Positions 48,201-61,409 of a stretch of 64,000 bases of DNA are shown one piece after another. Origin of the DNA: Takifugu bimaculatus (taxonomy: Eukaryota; Chordata; Actinopteri; Tetraodontiformes; Tetraodontidae); the NCBI GenBank assembly GCA_004026145.2, contig CP034975.1, positions 2,458,398-2,522,397 of the forward strand. Direction: 5' to 3'. Within the stretch, counting starts at the first letter, position 1, and each line of letters begins with the position of its first letter. A program made the translations under genes and the position numbers. The notes below the pieces were generated by a model. The model ran no database searches. It was not told the origin of the DNA and saw nothing but the letters and a program-made list of their open reading frames with translations.

Positions 48201-51200
48201 GACCCGATGTCTCCCCACTGAAGCATCCTTTCTAACAAACAGCTGCATTACTTCTGATCTCACAGCCTCCCCTTTGCAACACACACAGTCAAACAAAGCA
48301 CTGAAGGTGGCAGGCTGGTTGCTTGACAATGAGAAAATAAATGAACAGCTTTGTTCACCTTCACACCTGCCCACGTTCCCACACTGTGGGCAAGCTAACG
48401 TTTATTAAAGGCACCAAACTGCCGCCTTCAGCTTGGAGCACAAGTGGACTTTCTGCATTTTCATACAAGCTGTTTAAATAACCGGCGTCACAAATGGGCT
48501 GGTTGTCTGTGAACATACTGAAAAGAAGGTTATTATAAATTAAGAGTTGGTGGTTGTTAATTAAACCAGTTCCCAGAGACTGAAGTCACATCTTTACTCA
48601 GGGGTCAGGGGTCAGCGCAGACAGATATTATGGTGATTTGGCAGGCTTTCATCTGTCATTTCAACTAACTAACTGGATGTTTCAGTCAGTCACATGAAAG
48701 TCGAGCCCTCACTTTCTCCAAATGACCCTCACAAGGATCCATACTTTCACAGTCTTAGACGGATGGGAGGAGAACCACGATGGACTGTTGGGTTGTTAGA
48801 GCTGATGGAGAGGCAGGTAGAAGAGGAGGAGAGGAAGAGGAGAGGAATGATCTGATGCATCATACCTGCTAGTCCAGGCTGCAATTAGCCCAGCTACACA
48901 TCAGTTTTAGCATCACGCGTGACTGTTTTGCTGAAGATGTGCCAGAAAGCTACAGATGGAAGGTCTGGAGATATGATCCAATGTTGCGCAGCTTGAAGGC
49001 AGCTAAAAAACAGACACAGTGGTTTGCTTGTGCGTTATTAACACTTTATAAATGCATAAATTCCCTTTCCTGCTGGCTTTGCGATGAGCCTCACATGCAG
49101 AGATCGTCGTTGGAGATTGATTATGCATCATCGCACAGACATCAGGCGCATTCCTCTCACCAGTTAACCACCAGTTAGAGTAAATATAGTCATAATCCTG
49201 GTGATAAATGATCAACTCACACACTCACACTCACACGCAAGCTGAACGACATCCTGCTTTATCGCACTGTTCATACTGTTCCGACAGACAGTCAGTCCTG
49301 TTTACGGCGGAAAACCAGCGAAAATGAAAACAAAACATCTCAAATGCTTTTTGCATTTTAATCGAATCCAGCTGACAATCTTTGTGGATTGTGCTCGGTT
49401 GACAAATATATCCGTTCTCGTGTGAGTGATGGATCACAGAGCGCAGGAAGACAGAGTGAAATGGAGGTTGTGAGAAGAGTGATGACTGTTAAAGGAGCAT
49501 AAAGAACCTCCGGGGGACGGCGCCGTAAAGGATTATATAAAACCCATTTTAATTTATTGGGTAATTCTAAGAGAAGGACTCGCCTTATCAATGAAATGGT
49601 TCCAGTCTGAATGTGAGTCTTCTGACATTTAATTTGGTTCCCCGAGAGTGCCTGCTCTTAAATAACAGTGTTCCTACCGATCGTTCACTCTTTCTCTCTC
49701 ATTATGAGTCATATCAAACCATCTTCAGGAGGCACTGACACACAAAACAAAAGCAATAACATTCAAATTGAGTGTGAAATGCTCGATATGGAGGGAGGTT
49801 CTATGCACTGACCGTGCATTTAATTCTGTGTTATTAAAACCTGAAATTATAATAATGATGCCAAAGAACATAAATGCCTTTTTTACGCAAGTAGTCTCAT
49901 TTATATTTACTTAAGCTGCGGTCAGAAATGACTTATTTCCTCCTTTGCCGTTTGAAAGAGTTTTGATGTGTTTCCATGAATTAGGTTTGGATCTCAATTT
50001 TGCCAAGAAAGAGTGCGCTTAAGCGTGAAATGAACAACCTTGCACCTTCTTCTTTCTTTCTTTCTTTTTTTAAACACATAGCAAGTTTCACACACATCCG
50101 GAGACTGTTTATGAAGACAATGTCTTGGTCGCCCCCTGCTGGTGGGCTACAGTAAAGGAATAAGCCTGCTCCACTTTAATAATGGCAGAGAAAATGTTTC
50201 TCCTCAATGTCTTCTGTGTTTTTTCCCTGCTTTAATAGTGCACAACAGCTCCTGCATCTAGGATGTCCCTTCTTTACAGTTTATAGTCGTGGTTTTTTTG
50301 TCCATCTTCCTGTGTTTCCACTCAAATTAACAGGCTATTGCCCCTAAATTTGACCCTGACAATAGAAGAAGTTGAAATTTTAGCAATAATCCACAGTTCC
50401 AAATCAAACACAGTCAATTAACTAACAAACCTTGTTTCTTTTACACTCACGTACTAAAGTCACGAGAAAAAAAAGGAAAATTATTTGGACTATTTTGTTG
50501 AATTTTTGGATGTCACACAAGACAAAAAGAATTATGCTATAAAGTCATACATCTGTCCCTGGTGTAGCATGAATAATACAAATGAAAGAGTCATGAATTG
50601 AGAAATAGGGAAAGGTGAGGAATTATTCCCAGAGAAAATGAGGCCTTTGACACGTCAAGAACGTGTTGAAAGTCATCTCCTTCCTTTACTTCTGCAGGTC
50701 TGCTTTGCTCCTTTCCCATTAACATTTGATATTCCCTCTGTCAATCAGCGACACTTTCCCACCCCACTGATAGATGTGTCTTTAATGTCACAAGTGTGTT
50801 CATCGTCAGTGGGCAGATGACGGTGACCTTGCCTCGGTGGAGACGAGTGAACTGCTGAAGTGATTCTGTACGATAAGTGGATGGAAATTCTGGAGGAACC
50901 AGTGGACACATGCACTCAGTACTTTTTAATGTGCTTCACAACTCATAACTGAGCAATAGACCTTGGATTCTGAACCAAGGTCGTTATTTAGACATTTATT
51001 TATTTTTCCCAGTCCTTTGCTCTCACATGACCCATAGAGATTCTCTCGCTATCAGACCACTGGAGCCAGAAAAAGAACATATTTAAAGAAACAAAATGCT
51101 GATCACCGGATGCTTGGATGGCTAAAACCTCTGTTTCGTGTCTCCTTTGTAAGCCCTGCGGACACTGCTGCCGCGGGCACTGTGAAAATACAATTTCAGC

Positions 51201-54200
51201 GGAATTGTGATTTCAGAGGAGTGTTATGTATTCTCACCATAGATCTGTGCGCCCGAACACACACATCAAAAGGACAGAGACATCAAAGAGTTCAAGGTTA
51301 GCTTTATGGGAAAGATCTTTATAACTCAGACAATTTTGGCGTCGACCACCATGTGTTATGGCGTCGCCATGGTGATTGTGAGCTCACATAAAGGGCTGCA
51401 TTAAATGTGTTGCATGTCTGCATACATTTAGAATGTGTCCCGAGTGAGTTAGGAGGGGAGCCTGATGGGGTGATGTCATTGGTCGGTGCATTCTGTTGGT
51501 TGGTGGATGTGAAGAGCAGAGAGCCGGGAGAAGCAAAATAAAGCAGCAAGGGAGCGACGGAATCTGAAACGTCTCATTCATCATCGTGTGACTGCACTGT
51601 ATTACCATTAATGAACTAATTAGACAGCTTAATAATGCAGAGTTTGAAAATTAATATTTTAAGATGCATTTTCTTCAGCTGGGATTACAAGCTTCTTGTT
51701 ATTTTCTCTGTGCGGCTCCAAGCCTAAGAGCTCAAAAAGGGGACACACACACACACACCACGTGCACACAGCACCATCAGCAGACCGCCACGGGGCACAG
51801 GCTGACAATAGTAGCGAGCTCCAGAGTTTTCCAGAAGAAAGCGATGGGGAATTAATGAGCAGGTAGATGATGTTCCTGCAAACACTTCCATCACTAATGT
51901 TTGTGCAGCTCTAACTTGCTAAAATAAGCCCGAGAACGATGTTGTGCACCATCAGTCACATCTATTCTTGCACGCCGAAACTTTAACCAGTGCAATCAAG
52001 ATGTAGATACGCACAAGTTGCACTCCAAATTAACTTCTCACTTCAGGTCAACAGTAAATCCTGTTATGTACCGCCTCCAGTAATTAACAGTAACCTTCAG
52101 CCTTTATCTCCTCCAGTTCCTTTGGGCTTCGCTCAGCCTTAAAATGAGATCCAACCTCAGCCATACGTCATCTTCATTTAGAAAAAGAGAGACTATAAAT
52201 GACCGCAAACAATGGCAGAACCAATAGTGAAGGGGCTTTGTAATTAGCCCCTGGGATTCTACTATGCTAGTAAGATAATGACATAATTAATCCTCCATTG
52301 CTGTCAAGTTAGCTGTGCTCATCTCTCTTTGTCAATGTCTCACACTGTACTCTTTACAACATGATGAAGACAACGCACCGCATAGCTACAGTAAAAATCA
52401 ACCCTGAGATCCAGTTTTACTGTACCGTCCAGACTGCTGCCTTCTTAAGAACCTGCTCTGGGTCGCTGAGGAAGCATGCTAAAGCTTTCCTCATGCTGGT
52501 GGTGGGGGGTGTGGGTGTGGCAGCTGTCTGTGTGGCACGTGTAGGCTCAGAGTTCAGCATGTGTTTCTTTGTCAAAAACTTCCAAACTGACTGCAGCTTG
52601 TTACCACAGAGGAAGAACGGACCATATGCACATCTGTATTCTCTTTAATCTTCACACTGAGAAATGGAAACCGTTCGAGCTCATGCAGAATATGTGGAAC
52701 TGCGGGTAACCAAACGTGCTCTATTTTTTCTTTTCTTTTCATTTGTCCTCTCCTTCCAGGAGTTGCTGGACATTTTCCTGGAGGTTCCTGTGAGGTTGTA
52801 TCTGTCATATCAAAGATATCAACAACACCTCGTCAAGACTTCACTCTTTAAAGAAAGGGCAAAGGTCATTAAAAAGCCCCAAAAACAACAAAAACCCAAA
52901 CCTGCAGGAAGCAGCATCAATAGGTCACACCGGTCTCCAAATGATTAAAGGCTTAAAGCTAAAGAGGAGGCTGCAAAAAGTCCCAGGGTGCATCTGGAGT
53001 CCAATCGGCTGTCTCTCCCAGCAGACAGGACCAAAGGTCCGAGCAAGACCTGTGAACACACACAGCAGCGGCGGCTAAGATGCAAGCAGGGAAAACTGCA
53101 GCCCCTGTGAGGAAGAGGAAGCGTGATTGGGTTCGTGTGGTGCTCGGGACCATCTGTGGCGTTCGTCATCACACATGATTCAAAACAACAAGAGGCAAGA
53201 ACCCGCGGAACATTAGATTCCAGAGGCACGAGCAGCTGCTGGCTAACAAATGGACCCGGCGCCGAGGCAGCAGAGGGGGGATGTGATAAATGGATCGATA
53301 CCAACTGACAATCTCTTAAAAGAACCAAAGGAAGGGGCCGGGGGACCGAGTAAAAGCGGTTAGAAATATAGAATTTGGCTGTTTCTATCAACCTGGGAGG
53401 GAGACGGACTCAATGTGAAAGTGGATCAGCAGATTACAGGCACACCTTTTTGAAACATGTTTCTGGGGGAACCATTGGAGGAAGATGGTGATGGCAGGGT
53501 GGGAAATGCAACCTGGAACGATCTTGTCTTTGGGCCATGGTCCTGGTGGAGCTCACATCATAAAAAAATCTACCTTCTAATGACCCATATGACATATTTT
53601 AGAACATTTTCATTATGATGCGCACATAGAGGGAAGCACTGACTTCATACCTCAAGTCAAATGCAAATGTGTAGTCATGGAAACAATGGCAGATGTGAGT
53701 GTGAGCCCGAGACACATTGTAGTTATAATCCGGGAAAGGTGTTATTTAAACGCTTTTACTATCCAAAGTCATCCGGCTGAGGAGGATGCACTATAGTGTA
53801 TGTAAAGGAGATTAAATGGGCCACACTTGGGGGGTCATTGGAGCTGGTCTGGCTGCATTAAGCATCGTTAACATGCCTCTTTAGCATGTGGCTACTGGAC
53901 ATAAAAGACGTGATTAAGATCCTTCCTGCACACACAGTCATGTTGCAGCATCAGGGGGTTTCAGAGCTGGACGGCTGCTTCGTCAGGCCTCCTGTTTTTA
54001 TCGAGAAGCAGCCGCAGGAGTCCGAGGTTGCCAGAGGAAGGCAGGGTGACATCACCGATCTGACATCATTTCAGCTGCTCAATTGCTTAATGTGGCATGA
54101 AGGGATGTCCAAGGTGACCCAATGAAATGAGTAAGGACACTTTCCTGTTTCAGCACAAATAAAAACAACGCTTGAAAACATGAGTTGTATATGTTCCAGT

Positions 54201-57196
54201 AGGCTGCACACAAACTACATTTATAAAGGAAGAATCTTAGAGCAGGCTGCTGTTTTAAGGCTCTCAGGGAGAAGTGGAGGTGTCTGTGTGAGATATGATG
54301 CATCAGTGTAGCACATGTGGCTCAGATTGGTTCAACTTCTCTATTATTTATCTATTACTCACAAAGAAATCCCAAAATTGCCATGAATCCAGAATGATCA
54401 ATGCCAGTCGAAAACAAATATTGAGCCGTTTAAAAAAAAAAAAATTGTAAGCTGTAATTTTAGTTATTGTAGCACCTCTTTCGTTGGATGGCAGTGAATC
54501 TTTTTTTGCATGCCATGTTTAAAAAAAAAAAGGAAATTTGATTTTCCTTCCCTCCAAATCGCTTTTGAACAGATGAAAATCTGAAATGTTGCCACTCCAC
54601 ATTTTAATCCAAGAAACCCTGTGACCTCTGGATAACATTAATGTTCATTATCAGTTACCATGGTGATCTAACCCATGAGCGCCTCACCCCTGCTGCATCG
54701 TCAGAGTCAGCGCATTAAACGGGGGCCGCATCCTCCGTTCTGGGTTTGGAATTAGACTTTATTATCTAGCTGCTCTTGACCCGGTACTCTCTGTCCTCCA
54801 AACCTCACAGCAGCTATTCCAGCATCTGGCTCCCGCTGTGCGCCCGTTACTTTAATTGGTGTTGACCAGAAAGTTTGAAAGCCGCTGCCTTACGTGCCCT
54901 GGAAATGTGCACAGAGAACCACGTGCATGCTCTTCATTTCCAACACGCTAACCAAACCGTTTTATACAGCGAGTCACATTCTGCATAACTCCAACATGCT
55001 AAAGCCAAGGGCTCTTGGCGGAATCGAGGGCAATCCCTGAGTGACCACCTTTCTAAGTACTTTGTGACAGTCCCTGAAGGCTACAGTCCAGCCTTCGGTG
55101 CACATTACACAGCGCCACACTGAGTTCAGCTGCAGCTAAAGCTGCTGACCTCAGTGCTCTAACCTTCCCCATTAGCAGACTAGATATTTCTTTGCACTTA
55201 GCATGCAGGGGCTAGCTTCAGGGCTGGTGCATAAATTTAGCAATAGAGGATGTTTGCTCTAATTAGATTTGTGGGTAGGAAATGTTTAGCGGAGCCAGAC
55301 AGCTTGGTTTTATTATCAGGCTGGGAACCAGGTCAGATGAAAAGATTATTTATGGTAAGTTTGCAAGAACAGTAAAGGGTTTTTGTTCTCGGAGTTTCCT
55401 TTTTGTTTTTTGACGTCGAAGTCGAACTAGAAATGTTGATTTTTTTATGTGATTGCACATCGATGATGTGGAACACAACAGCACAATCATCAGCCTTTTA
55501 GTATGATAATCAACGTAAGGATCACTTCAGACCTGAGGGGTTAGTGGTTTGCTCGTGCACCAATCAGAAACTCTCCTCAGTCAACTGATGCGATAAACTT
55601 AACAACAATTAAGTCGTCCAACGTCACCTTCTGCACTCTGGGAAACGTCAGTTTTAAGTCCATCTGGGCTCATCGTAGATGTCATCTCTGTCCTGGCTGC
55701 TCAGGAAAACAGCCGCTGATGGAATTGCAGAAGCTTGAAAGGTCCCATCTGCCAGGCTCAAGAAACCACCACCCTGTTTATTGAATAAAGATGACTCAAC
55801 TGTTCCAGGCTGAGTAGCTCCCTGTTACTGTAAAAAACAACAAAAAAAAAAAAACAAAGAAAAAAGGTTAACACTACTTTATTTTACTAGCTTCCTCATG
55901 ATTGAAAAAGGCATGTGTGACTTCTAATAAATGGCACATAAACTGTTTCTTCAACTACAAATTATTATCTTTTTAAAGACATTACTAGTACACAGGATGC
56001 ACATGACACATACTTAAATTGTAGTAATTGTTTTTAAAATGTAATTTCTAATAGCTTGTTGAGTGACTCACCAATGTTGCCCAATAACTTCACTGGGTAA
56101 CCTAATGTAACTGGACCCAAATTGCTCTTTAATTGTAAATTTGTTTATTCGCTTTACTTGGGTCATGTGATACTGACCTGGAAAAGTGAAATGGGTTGAG
56201 CTCAGCAATGCTCGGCTGCTGCAGAGAAAGAAAGAGAGAGCGAGGGAAAGAGTGAGAGAAGGGAATTGGGAGAAAATTGTCATTTGATATGCAGCACTGT
56301 AGTTCAAAGTCTTTCCTCCTCCTGCTGCTCTTATTTAATGGAAACCACCCACTTACTCAGTATATAAAGTGGAGCAGCCATGAGGATGCACACATCATCC
56401 TCACCTCAGCACTGGACATCTCTCAACCACCGCCCTTTCCTCCTTCAACAGGAATGGATGATTACCAAGGTAAACACTTGTGTTCGTCATGGCAACAGGG
56501 GAAAGTTCATGTATGCAGTGGATGCCAACAAATTTAGTCCATTTAAGAGTTTATTTCTGAGGTGGCAACAGTGTAGGTGCTCACTGAGATGCTAAAGATC
56601 ATTTATGCATACATTTTATATAGTTTTTTGAATAGAAACTCCAGTTTTCTTTAATATTTTGGTATCGTGTGAAGGTTAAGATTCCAAATGTTATCTAATT
56701 TGAAAAGACTTTCCCAGTGTGTGTTGCCCCTCCAGACCCCCTAAATCTTAACATTGGCAGGATCTCAGTGCTGTTCATCACTGTGTGGAAAAATTGGTGT
56801 TTTGGCTGCAACCTGCTAAATTTGACTGTAACAAAAAAAAGAATCTTACAAGAGTTTGAATGAGCTGTAATTAAAACAGACATTACTTAGAGTCAGACTC
56901 TTAAACAATCACATTAGGATTATTCATCAGATGAGCAAGTGATGAAAGACACTGATTACCTAAATCCACCTAACAAAGACCAATGACTGAGAAGAAAAAA
57001 ACAACATATAAACAGTAGCAGTTCTGATGAGGATGGTGTTAATGACGATGATTCACTCTCTGGGGCCAAAGGCTCCACAATCAGTCATGAGTGGAACACA
57101 ATAGTGCAGAGGTGACATCCAGTTAGCAGCAACAGTATCCGTTGGAGACACTGTTTCAGAGTACAACTGTCGGAAGGAAAACATCATTCCTGCTCC
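45255..57196. other. intergenic, no convincing gene
   Basis: This is about 12 kb with no recognised gene. Points of note are an AATAAA plus A13 tail at 46561-46588 that resembles the end of a retroposed transcript, a TTTC run near 50050-50068 and AT-rich blocks near 51600-51665 and 52230-52300. ORFs such as 52945-53391 (-) and 45440-45670 (-) have no recognisable domain or splice context. Confidence 0.45.
46290..46588 (+). mobile_element. possible retroposed sequence ending in poly(A)
   Basis: AATAAA at 46561-46566 is followed ten bases later by A13 (46576-46588), the layout of a reverse-transcribed mRNA 3' end. The preceding sequence is not recognised and the left edge is a guess. A chance A-run is possible. 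Confidence 0.25.
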
Positions 57197-57238
57197 TGTC
57201 AGTGCTGCTGTCAGTGCTGCTGTCAGTGCTGCTGTCAG
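57197..57238 (+). repeat. 12-bp tandem repeat
   Basis: These are about 3.5 copies of the 12-mer TGTCAGTGCTGC. Confidence 0.9.
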
Positions 57239-57240
57239 GC

Positions 57241-57467
57241 GGTGTGGAGCGTGTTTGGACTGCTCTCAGACGTGTGCTAGACAATGTGAGCGTGGGGCTT
57301 ATCACCGCCACTGGATACTGACTATCAACATTGGGACACCCCAGGGGACTGTTTTAGTCACACTAATGTTCATGGGTGTTGCACCGTTTGGGGCTGGACA
57401 TTATGAGGGTAAACTGAAGGAGTCAACTGCCCTGTCATCAGCCTCAGATAGGACACTTTTGTGGTAA
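57241..57467 (+). mobile_element. possible LINE reverse transcriptase relic
   Basis: The + strand frame contains INIGTPQGTVLVTLMF, close to the RT core GAPQGTVLSPFLF in the Rex1-like copy 1.7 kb downstream. The rest is too decayed to confirm. It could be the remnant of a second, older Rex1-type insertion. Confidence 0.35.
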
Positions 57468-57965
57468 TCTATGAACTTATTTTTCCTCAGTATTTCCTCT
57501 CATATCAGTAATGCACTAATGGTGTGTTTAAGGCAACGCTAGGACAATATTAATAAATCTTTACAGCAAACTCGTGGTCCACAAATGTACAGAACAAGAC
57601 AAAATGGCAGATTACAAAAATGACACTAAAAAAAGTACATATACATCTAAAAAAGAGGCTTTCATGCCAGTGATTCAAAACATCTGTATCATTAAATGTC
57701 TGCAACGCCACAGGGAGGTACATGTTTATCTCATGATCCCTGCCATCCTCGCTCCGCTCAGTCATGCTGGATTTGGTCTCCAGACCCCCTGCTGTGGCTT
57801 CTTTGTACTCTAGCTCAATAATGATGACCGGACATTGATCTGTAGGATACATTTTGGACAGGATACACTGTAATAGATATATAATTATTAATAGATATGT
57901 TGTTATTACTTCATAATAACAACAGAAGCATCATATATATATATGCATCTTGCATATATATATAT
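57468..57965. other. spacer before the Rex1-like element
   Basis: This is AT-rich non-coding sequence that ends in alternating TA tracts with an inverted ATATATGCATC / GCATATATAT arrangement (about 57930-57972). The retroelement is truncated against it. Confidence 0.5.
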
Positions 57966-60066
57966 ATGCATCAGGAGCTGAGGAGAGTCCAGAAGGAGCT
58001 GAGAAGGGGGATGAGGAGAGGCAAGGACAGCTACAGGAGGAAGCTGGAGGAGCGACTCAAGGGGAGCAAAGCCAGGGAAGTCTGGAGAGGCCTAAAAACC
58101 ATCTCACAACCCACACAAAGGACAGCGGGAGGGGCCCTGAATCTGGGGGCCTGGACTGGGCAAACGAGTTGAATTCCTTTTTCAACAGATTGGACTGTGC
58201 TGCCCCTCCCTCTCCCACTCATCATAGCCCAGACCTGACTGTGCTGTCACATCACCATCCCCCCTCTCCCCCCGTAACACCTCCGGCACCGGCAGCTCTC
58301 TCCTCACACCACGCCACCTCCCTCCACCCCCTGCCAGATCGACCCTCCCAGTCCAACCCCCGTCCTCACCCACCAGGAGTCACACCTCGCCTCTCCATTA
58401 CAGCTGATCAGGTGAGGAAGGAGCTGAGGAGGACCAAGACAAGGAAAGCTACTGGCCCCGATGGCATCAACTCCAGACTACTCAAGGACTGTGCAGATCA
58501 GCTCTGTGGAGTACTCCTGCACATCTTCAACCTGAGCCTCAGTCTGGAGAGAGTTCCACTACTGTGGAAAACATCATGTGTGGTTCCGGTTCCTAAGACT
58601 GCGCACGCCAGAGAGCCCAAGCACTTCTGGCCAGTGGCTTTAACCTCTCACCTGATGAAGACCATGGAGAGGATCGTTCTCACCCATCTCCGACAGCTGG
58701 TGGACGGCAAGATGGACCCTCTACAGTTTGCATATCGACCGGGCATTGGTGTGGACAATGCTGTCATCTACCTGCTGCACCGGTCACTCTCACACCTAGA
58801 GGGCACCGGGAGCACTGTGAGAGTCATGTTCTTTGACTTCTCCAGTGCCTTCAACACAATCCAGCCATAATTGCTGAGAGGGAAGATGGAGGGAGCCGGA
58901 GTCGACTGTCACCTAGCTGCCTGGACCACCGACTACCTCACCAACAGACTACAGTACGTGAGGCTCCGTGACTGTGAGTCCGACGTGGTAGTCTGCAGCA
59001 CGGGGGCACCGCAGGGTACAGTTCTCTCTCCCTTCCTCTTCACTCTCTACACATCGGACTTCAGCCACAACTCGGACAGCTGCCACCTCCAGAAGTTCTC
59101 TGACGACACAGCCATCGTTGGACGTGTGTCTGAGGGGAACGAACTGGAGTACAGGGAGGTCATCATCAACTTTGTCGCCTGGTGTGAACTGAACCATCTG
59201 CGCATCAACGCCAGCAAGACAAAGGAGGTGGTGAGCGACTTCAGTAGGAAGGCTTCTCACACTGCACCCATGAACATCCAGGGTTTGGACATTGAGATCG
59301 TGGAGGAGTACAAATACCTGGGTGTTCATCTCAACAATAAACTGGATTGGACTCATAACACAGACGCCCTGTACAAGAAGGGCCAAAGTCGTCTTCATCT
59401 GTTGAGGAGACTGAGGTCCTTTGGAGTGTGCAGGTCACTGCTTAGGACCTTTTATGACAATGTGGTGGCATCGGTGATCTTCTACGCTGGGGTCTGCTGG
59501 AGCTGTGGAAGCTCAGAGAGGGACAGGAGGAGACTCAACAAACTGGACAGAAGGGCTGGCTCAGTCCTGGACTGCTCTCTAGACTCCATTGATGGGGTGG
59601 GTGAGAGGAGGATGTTGGCCAAGCTGACATCAATTATGGACACCCCCTCTCACCCCCTACACGAGACTGTGGGGGCCTTAAGCTGCTCCTTCAGCAGCAG
59701 ACTGTTACACCCATGGTGTAAAAGGGAACGTTACCGCAGGTCATTCATCCCAACTGCCGTCAGATTGTTCAACATGCACAACACTTAATTGTAGCACCAG
59801 TAACCCAGGGTTGGCATATTTGCACTAACTAATTATCTGGCACATCTTACTTGCACCTTCATTTTCTTCACACTCCTTCTGTACATAATTTTTAATTTCT
59901 GTATATACTGTATAATGTACATAGCAATGTACATAATATAAGAGTGTTTTTATTTTTATTTTTTTTCTTTTAGTACTTTTCTGTATTGTACACCACGGGC
60001 TACCGCTGTAATGTGTAATTTCCCCAATGTGGGATCAATAAAGTTTTTTATCCTTATCCTTATCCT
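57966..60066 (+). mobile_element. Rex1/Babar-like non-LTR retrotransposon, 5'-truncated and broken
   Basis: This is a copy of a fish non-LTR retrotransposon of the Rex1 group. The apurinic endonuclease part is missing. The copy starts inside the linker (ELRRGMRRGKDSYRRKLEER, REVWRGLKTIS), changes frame between about 58105 and 58155, then reads through the RT: RKATGPDGINSRLLKDC (finger), DPLQFAYRPGIGVDNAV, VMFFDFSSAFNTI (first catalytic Asp), STGAPQGTVLSPFLFTLYTS and FSDDTAIVG (catalytic Asp pair). A TAA at 58868-58870 interrupts it in frame between FNTIQP and LLRGKM. The C-terminus ends LFNMHNT with a stop at 59788. The 3' UTR ends GTGGGATCAATAAAG (AATAAA 60037-60042) and three TTATCC repeats. 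With one frame shift and one stop it cannot encode active enzyme. Confidence 0.88.
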
Positions 60067-60282
60067 TTGGGGAAATGTCAGTGTATTGGTGGCATATTTT
60101 TCCTCTTATATATACTATTTTTCTTTCAAAATACAACAAATTGACACAACATGTAATAATAGCAAAAGTAGCAATTTAAGAGAAAAACAACGTGCTTATG
60201 GATTCTGTCCCCTCCACATCTTCAGGGGCTTTTGTCTCCGGTTCCCTCTCACAGTCCATAAACATTGATATTAGCCAGACTG

Positions 60283-60336
60283 GAGGCTCTAAATTGCCTC
60301 TTGGTGTGTGTGAATTTGCAGAAAATGGATGGATAC
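60283..60336 (-). repeat. short relic of a teleost interspersed repeat
   Basis: The order 'taaattgcc...tggtgtgtgtga...aaatggatggata' matches the end of the common 'gctggagcctatcccag' fish repeat with its middle deleted. Confidence 0.45.
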
Positions 60337-61305
60337 ACAACATAACGATCAGATTCCACCGTTTGCTGCAGTTTTAAGGCGGCATACATTTCTTCAATAT
60401 TTGAGAATACAATAATTCACTCAAAAATAAAGTTTGTGTCCTCCGCAGTTATGATCACTGTGCACGGATAGGGAAGACTTTCACACGTTTAGCTCAACTG
60501 CAGACGTTTTGTCGTTGCTATCGTAAAATGTTTTAGGGTTTTAGGGCCACATCAGTCCAACTGACCATGTGGCAGTGCGTGACTAAATCATGAAGAATTT
60601 TACAGAGACGTTTGGGGCGTGTGTGGCGCAGTGATGGGATTTAGGTGCCGCAGTACAGACAGCCATGACAGCAAATAGTTTAGCTCCGCTAAGTCTCTGA
60701 GGGGGACAAAGAGGGGGACGATAAAAGAGGCTAAGAGAGGCTTGTGTGGAGCTTAAGCCTGAGAAACTGATGTCCTTAAGTGTTTGTCTGTCCGGCACAG
60801 TCTGACTGAGTCAGACACCATGAAAAGCGGATTACAGTTACACACTCACCACTTTTAAAGGTGGCATATAAGCAGGAACTGCAGCCCGGGACATGAATAC
60901 CTGTGCCAGTCTAGATGTATTTAGCAGAGTACGGGGTGTGTGGAATTTATCAGAAGTGGAATGTTGTTTTCAACATGCCGAGACTAAAAATAAATGGTTC
61001 CTGCGAGTTGACAGGTGAGGACTCTAAAAATGTTTGTTGCAATTCTAATACAGTTCTAGACTCATATTTTCATTGTTAGAGGCAAGGCCATGTGCCTGCA
61101 GCGAGGGTTTTTATTTTTTGAGTGCACAAAGGCCAAAATGCTGCAAGGACAATGAGACTATAAATGAAACAAATGTTTTCTTTCTCCCTGTGCTTTGAAA
61201 AAAAGTCTACAACTTTTCACGCTCTTTTTTATTACCTATCCTCACAAAAGACACTGACACTGGATTTTTTTCATAAAGACGGATGCTTTCTCTGATGTCC
61301 GCCTT

Positions 61306-61312
61306 TATATAA
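61306..61312 (+). promoter_or_regulatory. possible TATA box of the coiled-coil ORF
   Basis: TATATAA sits 98 bp upstream of the ORF start. Several ATGs lie between it and the ORF, so assignment is tentative. Confidence 0.3.
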
Positions 61313-61409
61313 ATGTGGGCTTTGAAGTTGATGCTTTCATTAATTGTTTACAAATGTTAAAATCTGACTCGCTGCGCATTAAATACCAAAAACAACTAGA
61401 ATTAGATTA

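Larger units (their letters stand above)
60067..61409. other. intergenic with a short fish-repeat relic and possible promoter
   Basis: At 60283-60336 the words CTCTAAATTGCCTCTTGGTG, TGTGTGAATTTGCAG and AAATGGATGGATAC match one end of the same widespread fish repeat seen at 8005. A TATA-like CATATAAGC lies near 60865. A second (TATATAA, 61306-61312) lies about 100 bp before the coiled-coil ORF. No further gene is seen. Confidence 0.45.

Noticed and set aside
57197..57238. Regular short repeats considered as a CRISPR-like array
   Set aside because: This is a simple 12-bp tandem repeat without spacers in a vertebrate genome.
60976..61014. Possible short first exon (MPRLKINGSCELT) with donor gtgagg for the coiled-coil ORF
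   Set aside because: The exon phase does not fit any plausible acceptor before 61410, where an in-frame stop also lies.
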